Shown piece after piece: positions 51,096-59,710 of a stretch of 64,000 nucleotides of DNA. The stretch comes from Rhodothermales bacterium. Its GTDB lineage: Bacteria > Bacteroidota > Rhodothermia > Rhodothermales > UBA10348. Under the pieces are notes generated by a model that did no database searches, was not told the origin of the DNA, and saw only the letters and a program-made list of their open reading frames with translations. The position numbers and the translations under genes were made by a program. Location of the stretch: NCBI GenBank assembly GCA_017643395.1, contig JAEPNP010000001.1:1013806-1077805 (forward strand), written 5' to 3'. The first letter of the stretch is position 1. Each line of letters begins with the position of its first letter.

Positions 51096-51111
51096 TCTTG
51101 TTATAACAAGT
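51096..51111. promoter_or_regulatory. Palindromic operator before the sulfur operon (right copy)
   Basis: TCTTGTTATAACAAGT contains the perfect 14-bp palindrome CTTGTTATAACAAG (51097-51110). It shares 12 of 14 bases with the left copy. It lies 52 bp upstream of the first YeeE-type gene, in AT-richer sequence with AATATAG nearby. Confidence 0.7.
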
Positions 51112-51125
51112 AAGTGCTTCCCCCT

Positions 51126-52874
51126 TCACCCGGGACGCACATCCCGGAGGTTTAGCTGGAGGGAGCGCACGCCGTTCCACACGTTCTCGGTCACCTCGTA
51201 GGCGATGTCCACGGGGCTGCGCTGGCTCACGGCATCTGCGACCACCTCATAGCGGTCCGCCAGTCCGAAGCCTATCACCTCCCGGCTGGCCGAGTCGCCC
51301 TGGGCAACACGAAACTTGAGGTGGTTCGAATTCTTGCCCAGGCATCGTGGGGGGCCGGCGACACGCAGACCGCGGCTGACAAATACGGGCGGCGCGTTTT
51401 CCGCTCCGAAAGGAGCAAACTGTTCAAGTACGGCCCAAAAGCGGTGGTCGATGGCATTCACGTCCACTTCGGCGTCGACATCCAGGCGCTTGGTGAAGGA
51501 ACCCACGGTTGTGGCCTGCCGCACCGCCTGATCGAACCGTTCTGCGAATGCATGCACGTCCGCGGGTGCGAGGGCGAGTCCTGCCGCGTAGTCATGCCCG
51601 CCGAAGGATTGCAGGAGGTCTGCGCAGGCGTTCAGCGCCTGGTACACGTTCACACTATCAATAGAACGAGCCGATCCCTTGGCGACACCATTGACGCTGC
51701 CAAGAAGCACTGCGGGTCGGTGCAGTCGGTCAACAAGGCGGGCCGCCACGATGCCCAGTACGCCCAGGTGCCAACTGTCATCGTGCAAGACGATGGATTC
51801 GTGTCCTGCGTCCAGCCAGGCCTCTGCCCTTTGTCTGGCCGTTTCCAGGACCTGCTTGTCGAGAGCCCTGCGGTCTGCGTTGATCCGTTCCAGTTGTCGC
51901 GCCCGTGCCAGAGCCTCGGTTTCGTCGTCCGTCAGTAGCAGGCGTACGGCCCGCTTCGCGTCACCCAGACGACCCGCCGCGTTTATCCGCGGAGCGAGTC
52001 CGAACTGGATGGCGCGCGTGTCACATTCGGACAGTCGAACATTGGCCTGCTCGGCGAGCGTGCGAATTCCGAGGCGGGGCTTCTGCCTGAGCCGACCGAT
52101 CCCCTCCCGGAGGAGGATTCGGTTTTCGCCCCGGAGCGGTACGACGTCGGCTGCAGTTGCCAGCGCGACCAGATCGAGGTATTGATCCACCGTGCCCGGG
52201 TCTTCGTCCAGCGCTTCGGAAACCGCGTGCAGCAGCTTGAATGCGACACCACAGCCGCAGAGTTCATTGAACGGGTAGGCGCAGTCGGAACGCTTCGGGT
52301 TCAGTACGGCTATCGCCGTCGGTAGCGTGTCCAACGGTGTATGATGGTCGCAGATCACCACATCAAGCCCGCGCGCATTCGCGTACGACACCTCCTGGTG
52401 CGCAGTGACACCACAGTCGAGCGCGATGAGTAACGACGCGCCCATGTTCAGCGCCTCGTCCACGCCGGCATTGCACATTCCATAGCCGTGGCGCAGACGG
52501 TCGGGGATGAAAAACGTAGCCGGGACGCCCCGTTCGCGTAAGAAGTGCGTGACCATGGCCGTCGACGTGGTGCCGTCGACGTCATAGTCACCGTACACAA
52601 CCACGCGCTCCCGACTCCTGATAGCACTCACGACCCGTCCGACGGCCTGATCGAGTCCGGCCATGTTGCCCGGGGCGTGCAGGGCAGCGCGAGATCCGCG
52701 GAAGAAAAGACGAGCGTCGTCAAACGTGCGCACGCCCCGAAGGAAGAGCGCCCGAGCGAGCGCCTCCGGCAGGTCATTGAGCTGCTTCGCCAGCGCGGAG
52801 ACGGCCACCGGTTCAGAGACGGGTCGCAGGACCCACTCGAGCTTTTTACGAGGGGGGGGCTGAATGGTGCTCAA
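51126..52874 (-). CDS. recJ: Single-stranded-DNA-specific exonuclease RecJ
   Basis: 582 residues. DHH-family motifs in order: VVVYGDYDVDGTTSTAMVTH, IALDCGVTAHQEV, CDHHTPLDTLP, NPKRSDCAYPFNELCGCGVA, and the DHHA1 end GSARSIDSVNVYQALNAC, then SFGGHDYAAGLAL. A 5'-3' exonuclease in recombination and mismatch repair. Divergent from the histidine kinase. Confidence 0.97.
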   Translation of the reverse strand: MSTIQPPPRKKLEWVLRPVSEPVAVSALAKQLNDLPEALARALFLRGVRTFDDARLFFRGSRAALHAPGNMAGLDQAVGRVVSAIRSRERVVVYGDYDVDGTTSTAMVTHFLRERGVPATFFIPDRLRHGYGMCNAGVDEALNMGASLLIALDCGVTAHQEVSYANARGLDVVICDHHTPLDTLPTAIAVLNPKRSDCAYPFNELCGCGVAFKLLHAVSEALDEDPGTVDQYLDLVALATAADVVPLRGENRILLREGIGRLRQKPRLGIRTLAEQANVRLSECDTRAIQFGLAPRINAAGRLGDAKRAVRLLLTDDETEALARARQLERINADRRALDKQVLETARQRAEAWLDAGHESIVLHDDSWHLGVLGIVAARLVDRLHRPAVLLGSVNGVAKGSARSIDSVNVYQALNACADLLQSFGGHDYAAGLALAPADVHAFAERFDQAVRQATTVGSFTKRLDVDAEVDVNAIDHRFWAVLEQFAPFGAENAPPVFVSRGLRVAGPPRCLGKNSNHLKFRVAQGDSASREVIGFGLADRYEVVADAVSQRSPVDIAYEVTENVWNGVRSLQLNLRDVRPG

Positions 52875-52958
52875 CGGCGATTCCGGCGCTGCAAGGGTGA
52901 CTGGCGGATAGGGGCTACAAAAAGTTCAGATGCCGCCGATATAGAGAGGGCGCAAGCC

Positions 52959-55499
52959 ATGTCCCTGTCAATGAAAAAATCGAGGCGATTCACGATCGTC
53001 GTGCTGACCGTAGCGGTTTCTCTCGCCGCCACGGGTGTTGCGTTGTACGTCTTTGTGCCCGAACAGATCGAGTCTCGTGCAGAAGAGGTGCTGGCGAAGC
53101 GAGCCAAAGACGCCGCCGAGTACATCGCCGCCTACTCTGACGTTGGTCTCCGCAAACGAGACCTTGCGGGCGTGCGGCAGGCCACGGGATTGGCGTCGCT
53201 GGACGAGGACCTCGCCTACGCCGTGGTCGTCGGCGAGCGCGGCACGGTCATAGCGAGTGCCACGACCGGAATTCCATTGGACTCTGAGTGGGCCGCCGTA
53301 GTGGACGACCTTGCCGGGGCGGATCTCGAGGAAGCGGCCGAGGCGGTTGTTCTCGACGAATGGCTGGCCGCGACCGTCTACGTTGGGCTTCATCGCACCA
53401 CGATGATCGCCGAGGTGACGCGGGATCGCAACATGATTGCCGGATTCTCCGGATTTCTGATTCTACTTGCCCTGGGCGCGGGATTCGGTGTGTTCCAGAT
53501 GGAGCGCCTTCGCAGCAGCGCCGAAGAATGGCAACAACGACACAAGTCGGTCAGGCTGCAAGCCGGCAACCTGTATTCCTCCGTAAGGGAGCACCGGCAG
53601 AACGAGCGCTCGTTGAAGGAGTCCGAATCCAAGTACAAGTCGCTCTTCGAAAGTACCATGGCATCGGCCATGGCGGACCTGGAGGAGTTGAACCGCAATC
53701 TCGAAAAGCGGAAGGCCGACCTGGAGCACGAAGTGGGCGTTCGCAAGAAAGCCGAGAAGGCACTTAGACGATACACTCAGCGATTGCAGCTGCTGAACGC
53801 AGTCGAGCGGTCCCTGCTCGAGGGTAACTCGGTGCAGGAGTGCGCCAAGTTGGCTCTTCAGATTGCCATCGATCTTGTGCCGGCTATCCGAATGAGCCTC
53901 GTGGAAAGCGACGTCCGGCGTCACACTGCATTGATCCTGGGCATGCAGTCAAAGATCGACACAGGGCGCAGGGTGGGGAACCCCGTTCCATTCTCCTCGG
54001 TGCAGTCCAAGCCGGAAATCTCCCACGTTGGTGACCTGGAGGCCAAGGAGGAGCTGAGCGAGTCAGAGAAGGTCCTTCTGGCGGAGGGCGTGCGCAGCTA
54101 TGTGGACGTGCCCATGGTAGTCCAGGAAGAGGTGGTCGGCGTGCTCTGTATGGAGTCGGCCCAGAAGCGGGCGTTTACCGAGGAGCACTTCAGCATCGCT
54201 CGCGACGTTGCCGATCTGCTTGCAATCGGTATCCACCGTGCCCGTCTGGATGACGAACGGGAGCTCTACGAGCAGGAGCTCGTCCTTGCCCGTGATCGTG
54301 CTGAGGACATGGCACGCCTGAAGACGGCCTTTCTGACCAACATGTCCCACGAGATCCGAACGCCGATTTCCGGGATCATGGGCTTCAGTCAGGTGCTGCA
54401 TGAAGAAGTGCCGGAACCGCTCACCGAGTTCACAGGCCTGATTCGCGAGAGCGCCCATCGTCTGCTCAACACCATTAATTCGGTCCTGGAGCTGGCCCGT
54501 CTCGAATCAGGGAACGCCGGGGTGGACCTGGTCAAGCTGGACATGGCTGAGGAAGCCCGGGAAACCAGTATGCGCCTGGAGGCCGCGGCGAAACGCAAGG
54601 GACTCAGCTACCGGTTCGACGGAGACGATGCACCGGTCTGGTGTACGATGGACCGTGCGTGCCTGGACCGCATCGTAACGAACCTGGTGGACAACGCCAT
54701 CAAGTTTACGGACGGGGGAAGCGTGCGGGTAAGCGTCAAGCGCACCGAGTCCCACGCCGTCCTGTCGGTTGCCGACACCGGTGTAGGGATCAGCCCGGAA
54801 TTTCTACCGCAGCTGTTCGACGAATTCCGCCAGGAGCAGATGGAGGCCAACCGCGAGCACGAAGGCTCCGGTCTTGGACTGGCCATCACCAAGAAGCTCG
54901 TGGATCGACTCGGCGGAACCATCAACATCCAGAGTGAGAAGGGCGTGGGCACGACCGTGCAGATCACATTCGCGCTGCACGAGTCCAGTCGCATGGCTGC
55001 GGGAACGCCGTCACCCGTGCTATTGGTGACAGGTAGCCCGGATGCCGCGGCTCTGCTGTCGGAGGTGGTACGGCCGCGTTACTCCATGACTACGGTTACG
55101 TCGCCAAAGGATGCGGTTGAGGGAATCGCCGACGAATCATGGGCAGCCGTCGTGGTCGACATCAACTGCGGTGCACCTCACGAGGTGGAGGAGGCTGCTC
55201 GCCGCATCGCACGAAAAGTCGGCTCAGCTCGACTGCTGGCCGTCGCCACGCAGATCATCCCGAAAGATACCGACAGACTGGCTCGCGCTGGTTTCGGGTG
55301 CTTTGTTTCACAGCCGTTCGCCGGGGACAGTCTGATGCAAACCATCGCCGAGGCTGAGGCAAGCCCCATGCATATCGCAGAGGTGACCGAGGCCGATCTC
55401 GAGCGCTCCAGCGCTACTCCGGCATGGGTGGACGACCGGCCGGCCAAGTCCGGAGGTCGGGAAACTTCGCCGCCGCTTGGAAGCTCGACGGAGGCCTGA
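52959..55499 (+). CDS. Membrane-bound hybrid histidine kinase with GAF domain and degenerate receiver
   Basis: 846 residues from ATG 52959 (AGAGAGGG just upstream). TM1 (11-33), periplasmic sensor (34-158), TM2 (159-179), coiled coil (180-270), GAF-like domain (275-430), HisKA with phospho-acceptor H464 in TNMSHEIRTP, HATPase with NLVDNAIKFTDGG, ADTGVGISPEFL and GSGLGLAITKKL. The C-terminal receiver-like domain (about 690-805) has a possible phospho-Asp (VVVDINC) but GSPD instead of the acidic pair and SQPF instead of the Lys, so it may not accept phosphate. A long upstream extension overlaps recJ and is rejected. Confidence 0.9.
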   Translation: MSLSMKKSRRFTIVVLTVAVSLAATGVALYVFVPEQIESRAEEVLAKRAKDAAEYIAAYSDVGLRKRDLAGVRQATGLASLDEDLAYAVVVGERGTVIASATTGIPLDSEWAAVVDDLAGADLEEAAEAVVLDEWLAATVYVGLHRTTMIAEVTRDRNMIAGFSGFLILLALGAGFGVFQMERLRSSAEEWQQRHKSVRLQAGNLYSSVREHRQNERSLKESESKYKSLFESTMASAMADLEELNRNLEKRKADLEHEVGVRKKAEKALRRYTQRLQLLNAVERSLLEGNSVQECAKLALQIAIDLVPAIRMSLVESDVRRHTALILGMQSKIDTGRRVGNPVPFSSVQSKPEISHVGDLEAKEELSESEKVLLAEGVRSYVDVPMVVQEEVVGVLCMESAQKRAFTEEHFSIARDVADLLAIGIHRARLDDERELYEQELVLARDRAEDMARLKTAFLTNMSHEIRTPISGIMGFSQVLHEEVPEPLTEFTGLIRESAHRLLNTINSVLELARLESGNAGVDLVKLDMAEEARETSMRLEAAAKRKGLSYRFDGDDAPVWCTMDRACLDRIVTNLVDNAIKFTDGGSVRVSVKRTESHAVLSVADTGVGISPEFLPQLFDEFRQEQMEANREHEGSGLGLAITKKLVDRLGGTINIQSEKGVGTTVQITFALHESSRMAAGTPSPVLLVTGSPDAAALLSEVVRPRYSMTTVTSPKDAVEGIADESWAAVVVDINCGAPHEVEEAARRIARKVGSARLLAVATQIIPKDTDRLARAGFGCFVSQPFAGDSLMQTIAEAEASPMHIAEVTEADLERSSATPAWVDDRPAKSGGRETSPPLGSSTEA

Positions 55500-55584
55500 G
55501 GCGGACACCCTCCGTCGCCGATTGGGTAGACGGCCAAGCCAGTGGGTGCGGTATCGGCCGTAGGGAGGCCGGCGATTCCCGGAG

Positions 55585-55658
55585 TGGGCAGTACTGGATT
55601 CGAACCAGTGACCCCCTGCTTGTAAGGCAGGTGCTCTAACCAGCTGAGCTAACCGCCC
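55585..55658 (-). tRNA. tRNA-Val (anticodon TAC)
   Basis: Acceptor GGGCGGT/ACTGCCC, discriminator A. Anticodon stem CCTGC/GCAGG with loop CTTACAA (TAC). T-arm ACTGGTTCGAATCCAGT. It is transcribed leftward, after the tRNA-Gly. Confidence 0.96.
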
Positions 55659-55723
55659 GGAATCCTCGAAAACCTTTCTGCGAACCTGCGGATCCGAGAA
55701 GAAGCTGCGAGGTCAAATGCGAG

Positions 55724-55796
55724 AGCGGGAAACGGGACTCGAACCCGCGACCCTCAGCTTGGGAAGCTGATGCTCTACCAACTGAGCTATTCCCGC
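55724..55796 (-). tRNA. tRNA-Gly (anticodon CCC)
   Basis: Acceptor GCGGGAA/TTCCCGC, discriminator U as in bacterial tRNA-Gly. Anticodon stem TCAGC/GCTGA with loop TTCCCAA (CCC). T-arm GCGGGTTCGAGTCCCGT. Probably cotranscribed with the tRNA-Val 65 bp downstream. Confidence 0.95.
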
Positions 55797-55926
55797 GTAG
55801 CCCGTCAAAGTAGGGCGGCATTCACACTAATGTCAACCAGCGGGATTGTGGGGAGCATTGGGATTCGTATATTCATCCCTCTGTGCCGTTTTCTGGCGGC
55901 AGCCATCCCACTGAGAACGCAGAGAC

Positions 55927-56082
55927 ATGCAACCTACCTATAGACCGAGCCGTCGCAAGCGCGCCAACAAGCACGGTTTCCGTGCTCGTATGGCCAGCAA
56001 GAACGGCCGCAAAGTGCTGGCGCGCCGCCGGGCCAAAGGTCGCAAGGCGCTGACCGTCAGCGATACCCGTAGCGGTAAGTAG
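55927..56082 (+). CDS. rpmH: 50S ribosomal protein L34
   Basis: 51 residues: [20 protein letters not shown] followed by [20 protein letters not shown], the standard L34 signature. First gene of the rpmH-rnpA-yidC-mnmE-mnmG-rsmG cluster that in many bacteria lies next to the replication origin. rnpA starts 3 bp downstream. Confidence 0.97.
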   Translation: MQPTYRPSRRKRANKHGFRARMASKNGRKVLARRRAKGRKALTVSDTRSGK

Positions 56083-56085
56083 CGC

Positions 56086-56541
56086 GTGCCGGCTCCCGGC
56101 ACCGACATCGAGGGCACGCCCCGATCGGTGCGGGGCCTGCCGCGATCCCATCGCCTGAAAAGGAGGCGATTGTTGCGCCCGTTGTTTGGGCGCACAGCCC
56201 CCGGCAATGCGCGGGTCCGTGCGGCAGGCGTCCTCATGGTGGCCCGCCTCGCAGGGCGCTCCGAACTGCCTCCCACAGTCCGCGTTCAGCTGGTCACTGC
56301 TACCAGGAAGGGCGTGCGTGGCGTGCATCGAGTTCGTGCGAGACGTGTCCTTTCGGAGGCCTTCCGGGTCCACGTGCTTACGGAGCTTCGACAGCAGATC
56401 CACACCAGACTGCACCCGAACGAAGCGTTGACCGTACTGCTGATGGACGTGTCCCCAGCGGACTCTCCCCCAACTGTGAATCGAACGGGCCCGGCTTTGG
56501 CCGCCCGTGTGTCCGAGCTGCTGGAGCGGCTCGGTCGATAA
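56086..56541 (+). CDS. rnpA: Ribonuclease P protein component
   Basis: 151 residues from GTG 56086. The N-terminal SHRLKRRRLLRPLFGRTAP matches the LxxxxxF start of RnpA. The RNR signature is degenerate: RGVHRVRARRVLSEAFRVH instead of RNxxKRxxRExFR, but position and basicity are right. It binds RNase P RNA for tRNA 5' processing. It overlaps no neighbour; yidC starts 22 bp later and no yidD lies between. Divergent sequence lowers certainty slightly. Confidence 0.85.
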   Translation: MPAPGTDIEGTPRSVRGLPRSHRLKRRRLLRPLFGRTAPGNARVRAAGVLMVARLAGRSELPPTVRVQLVTATRKGVRGVHRVRARRVLSEAFRVHVLTELRQQIHTRLHPNEALTVLLMDVSPADSPPTVNRTGPALAARVSELLERLGR

Positions 56542-56563
56542 CCCCTCAAAGCAACCACTCGCC

Positions 56564-58336
56564 GTGGATCGCAATGTCGTAACAGCCACCATTCTGATCG
56601 GCCTGATCATGGTGGTTTGGCTGACCTGGTTGGCCCCCCCTGCCCCGATTGTCGAACCGATCCCCGAGGACTCGACTCTCGTCCAACAGCCGTCGGTGGA
56701 TATTGAAGAAGTCGTACCGCTTCCCGCGGAGCGACTTCTGGACCCGGCGCAGGTCGCATCAGATTCCACGGTGTTGGGTGCTGCCGAGGGTGAGTCGCGC
56801 CTGCTGACGGTGCGCACGGACCGGTATGAGGCCGTGCTGTCTACGCGGGGTGGCACCATCCGCTCGATGGAGCTTTTCTCCTACCAGGACGCGGCTGATT
56901 CAAGCAACGTGCAACTGGTGGACAGTTCGCTTGCGGGCGCGCTGGCCATGGTGTTCACCACCCCGGACAGCCGCGTCTACGATACGCGCAGCTTCTTTTT
57001 CGACGCCGACACAAACCGGGACCTCATCGAGGTGGGGGACGAGGCCTTTGTGCTGCGTTTCCGGACCGCCGTGGGCGATGGGGCGATCAGCAAGACGTAT
57101 ACGTTCAGAAATGATTCCTACGAGGTCGGCTACGACCTCGATCTGGAGAATCCCGAAGCCTTCCTGACGGCGTCGGGGTACGAGCTCATCTGGAACGGGG
57201 CGGTGCCGTTCAGCGAGGTGGACATCGAGAACGAGGCGATTGCCTCGGGTGCTTTTGCGCGCAGTGGCGGCGAGGTAGAGAGTGCCAAGGTCCTCGAAGA
57301 CAGCTACTCAGAGAACTCCATCCGTGGCGATGTGGACTGGGTAGCTGTCAAGACCAAATACTTCACCAACGTCATTCTGCCGAATGCGCCAGGGCGTGGT
57401 GCCGAGCTGATTGCGGAGCGCTTTGGTGAGATGGACAGCGAGGACCTTGCCCTGTACTACCAGGCGAGTCTGTCACGCCGTTTCCCCGAGGGCACCGAGT
57501 CGTTCCGGCTGTATATGGGGCCGATGGAACTGTCCCGGATTCGTCAGTACGGCGTGGCGCTCTATGACATGGTGGACTTCGGCTGGGACTTCTTTGCGAG
57601 CATCACCCGCCCGCTCGCCAAGTATGTGTTCGTCCCGGTGTTTGACCTGCTTGCCGCGTGGATCCCGAACTACGGTCTGGTCATCATCATCTTTTCGATC
57701 CTGGTGAAGCTGCTCGTCTATCCGCTGACGAAGAAGTCCTTCACCAGCATGGCGAAGATGCGGGAGCTGCAGCCGCGGATGGAGGCCATCAAGGCCAAGT
57801 TTCCGGACAATCCGCAGAAGCAGCAGGAGGCCATGATGAAGATGTACAAGGAGACGGGAGTCAACCCGCTCGGTGGCTGTCTTCCCATGCTCCTTCAGTA
57901 TCCCATCATCATTGCGCTCTGGCAGTTCCTCCCGCAGGCCATTGAGATCCGTCAGGAGGGTTTCTTGTGGGCAGCTGACCTTTCGGCTCCGGACGTCATC
58001 CTCCAGCTCCCGTTCTCGATTCCGCTGTACGGCGATTTCGTGGCCGGTTTCACCGTGCTGATGGGCCTCTCCATGGTGGTGCAGATGCGTTTGCAGGGCA
58101 ACCTGTCGGCAAACCCGCAGACGAAGATGCTCACCTACATCTTCCCGGTGATGATCTTTGTGATCTTCAACCGCCTGGCGGCCGGCCTGAACCTGTACTA
58201 TCTCTGCTACAACGTGCTGTCAGCCGCGCAGCAGCAGGTGATCAATCGGAGCCTGCACAACCACCCCGAGCAGCTTGAGCCGAAGAAGCCGGTGAAGAAG
58301 AAGGGCGGGAACGCCAAGCGGCGGAAGCGGAGGTGA
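56564..58336 (+). CDS. yidC: Membrane protein insertase YidC
   Basis: 590 residues from a GTG start (VDRNVVTATILIGLIMVVWL). The periplasmic domain (about 45-340) has SGGYDLIWNGAVPF-like sequence; the C-terminal insertase core has WIPNYGLVIIIFSILVKLLVYPLTKKSF, MREL.P.MEAIKAKFPDN, GGCLPMLLQYPIIIALWQFL and FPVMIFVIFNRLAAGLNLYY. Basic tail KKPVKKKGGNAKRRKRR, possibly for ribosome contact. It inserts membrane proteins alone or with Sec. Confidence 0.97.
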   Translation: MDRNVVTATILIGLIMVVWLTWLAPPAPIVEPIPEDSTLVQQPSVDIEEVVPLPAERLLDPAQVASDSTVLGAAEGESRLLTVRTDRYEAVLSTRGGTIRSMELFSYQDAADSSNVQLVDSSLAGALAMVFTTPDSRVYDTRSFFFDADTNRDLIEVGDEAFVLRFRTAVGDGAISKTYTFRNDSYEVGYDLDLENPEAFLTASGYELIWNGAVPFSEVDIENEAIASGAFARSGGEVESAKVLEDSYSENSIRGDVDWVAVKTKYFTNVILPNAPGRGAELIAERFGEMDSEDLALYYQASLSRRFPEGTESFRLYMGPMELSRIRQYGVALYDMVDFGWDFFASITRPLAKYVFVPVFDLLAAWIPNYGLVIIIFSILVKLLVYPLTKKSFTSMAKMRELQPRMEAIKAKFPDNPQKQQEAMMKMYKETGVNPLGGCLPMLLQYPIIIALWQFLPQAIEIRQEGFLWAADLSAPDVILQLPFSIPLYGDFVAGFTVLMGLSMVVQMRLQGNLSANPQTKMLTYIFPVMIFVIFNRLAAGLNLYYLCYNVLSAAQQQVINRSLHNHPEQLEPKKPVKKKGGNAKRRKRR

Positions 58337-58339
58337 CCG

Positions 58340-59710
58340 GTGGAGCCGACGATCGCCGCGATCGCTACAGCTCGCGGTGAAGCCGCGCTGGCCATTGTCC
58401 GTGTTTCCGGACCGGAGGCCATAGCCATCGTAGACTCTGTATTCGCCGGACCCCGGTCCGGTCTGAGGGGGGCGCCGAGCCACACCGCCTGGTTTGGACG
58501 TGTGAGGGATGGAGATGGACGGGTCCTGGATCAGGTTGTGGCTACCCTGTTTCGTGCGCCGCGTTCGTCAACAGGCGAGGATGTCGTGGAGCTTACGTGT
58601 CACGGAGGACACCAGGCACCCGACTCCGTGCTCGAGGCACTGCTGAAGGCCGGAGCTGCGCCAGCCGCCCCGGGAGAGTTCACCAAACGGGGCTTCCTCA
58701 ACGGAAAGCTGGATCTGGAGCAGGCGGAAGCGGTGATCGATTTGATCCATTCGAGGTCACGCGCCGCGCAGCGCGTCGCGCTCCGGCAGCTCCAGGGCCG
58801 ACTCAAGGAGCGGTTGTCCGGCATGCGGGCGGACTTGCTCAGGCTATGCGGCCTGGTCGAGTTGGAACTGGACTTCGGGGAGGAAGATGTCGAATTCGCC
58901 GACCGGCCCGAGATTGCCGAGTTGCTGAATGGTCTGGCCTCCACACTGGACGAGCTGCTCTCGAGTGCTCGCTTTGTTCCGCAGTGGCGAGACGGCATCC
59001 GTGTCGTGATTGCGGGGCGGCCAAATGCAGGTAAATCGACCCTCCTCAACGCCCTGCTGGGGCAGGAACGGGTGATTGTGAGCGACACGCCCGGCACCAC
59101 AAGGGATTTTGTTGAGGCGGAGGTGACGCTCGATGGACTCTTGCTCCGGGTCACAGATACGGCTGGACTCAGGGAGACGCAGGATTCCATAGAAATGGAA
59201 GGCGTACGTCGCGCAGATGACCGAATCCGGGAGGCGGACGTGCTGATCTACCTGTATGACGCGCAGGTCGGACTCTCCGAGCCGGAAGCAGCCTACCTGG
59301 CAGAGTTGGACAAGGCGAGACCAGCCATGAGCCGGGTTGTTGTGGCCAACAAGGCGGATCTGGTCGCCGGATCAGGACGCACTGCCCATCTACGGCTCAG
59401 TGCATCGGCCGCCACGCGCCGTCCAGAAGCGCTCGATCCACTTCTGGAGGCGCTACGGGATGCCCTCCCGGAAGAGCTTCGCGACTACGAGTCGGCGGAG
59501 GGCATGATCAACCAGCGTCACATGAGCCACCTCCGGGAGGCCAAGCGGGCGACGGCCTCCGCACGCTCTGTCCTGGAGGCCGGCCTGGGAGGAGAATTGC
59601 TCTCGCTGGAACTCCGCGCTGCCCTGCAGGCGTTGGGAAGCATTACGGGAGAGGTAACGAACGAAGACATCCTCGGAGAGATCTTCAGTCGATTCTGTAT
59701 CGGGAAATGA
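58340..59710 (+). CDS. mnmE: tRNA modification GTPase MnmE
   Basis: 456 residues from GTG 58340, 3 bp after yidC. N-terminal [21 protein letters not shown]; GTPase domain with G1 [16 protein letters not shown]2/G3 DTPGTTRD and TDTAGLRE, G4 NKADL; C-terminal FCIGK, the Cys-Ile-Gly-Lys signature. With MnmG it forms the cmnm5 modification at U34 of tRNAs. It overlaps mnmG by 4 bp (ATGA). Confidence 0.98.
   Translation: MEPTIAAIATARGEAALAIVRVSGPEAIAIVDSVFAGPRSGLRGAPSHTAWFGRVRDGDGRVLDQVVATLFRAPRSSTGEDVVELTCHGGHQAPDSVLEALLKAGAAPAAPGEFTKRGFLNGKLDLEQAEAVIDLIHSRSRAAQRVALRQLQGRLKERLSGMRADLLRLCGLVELELDFGEEDVEFADRPEIAELLNGLASTLDELLSSARFVPQWRDGIRVVIAGRPNAGKSTLLNALLGQERVIVSDTPGTTRDFVEAEVTLDGLLLRVTDTAGLRETQDSIEMEGVRRADDRIREADVLIYLYDAQVGLSEPEAAYLAELDKARPAMSRVVVANKADLVAGSGRTAHLRLSASAATRRPEALDPLLEALRDALPEELRDYESAEGMINQRHMSHLREAKRATASARSVLEAGLGGELLSLELRAALQALGSITGEVTNEDILGEIFSRFCIGK

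Noticed and set aside
52545-52958. 138-codon upstream extension of the histidine kinase
   Set aside because: It lies inside recJ on the opposite strand; ATG 52959 has a purine-rich ribosome site and starts the first TM segment.
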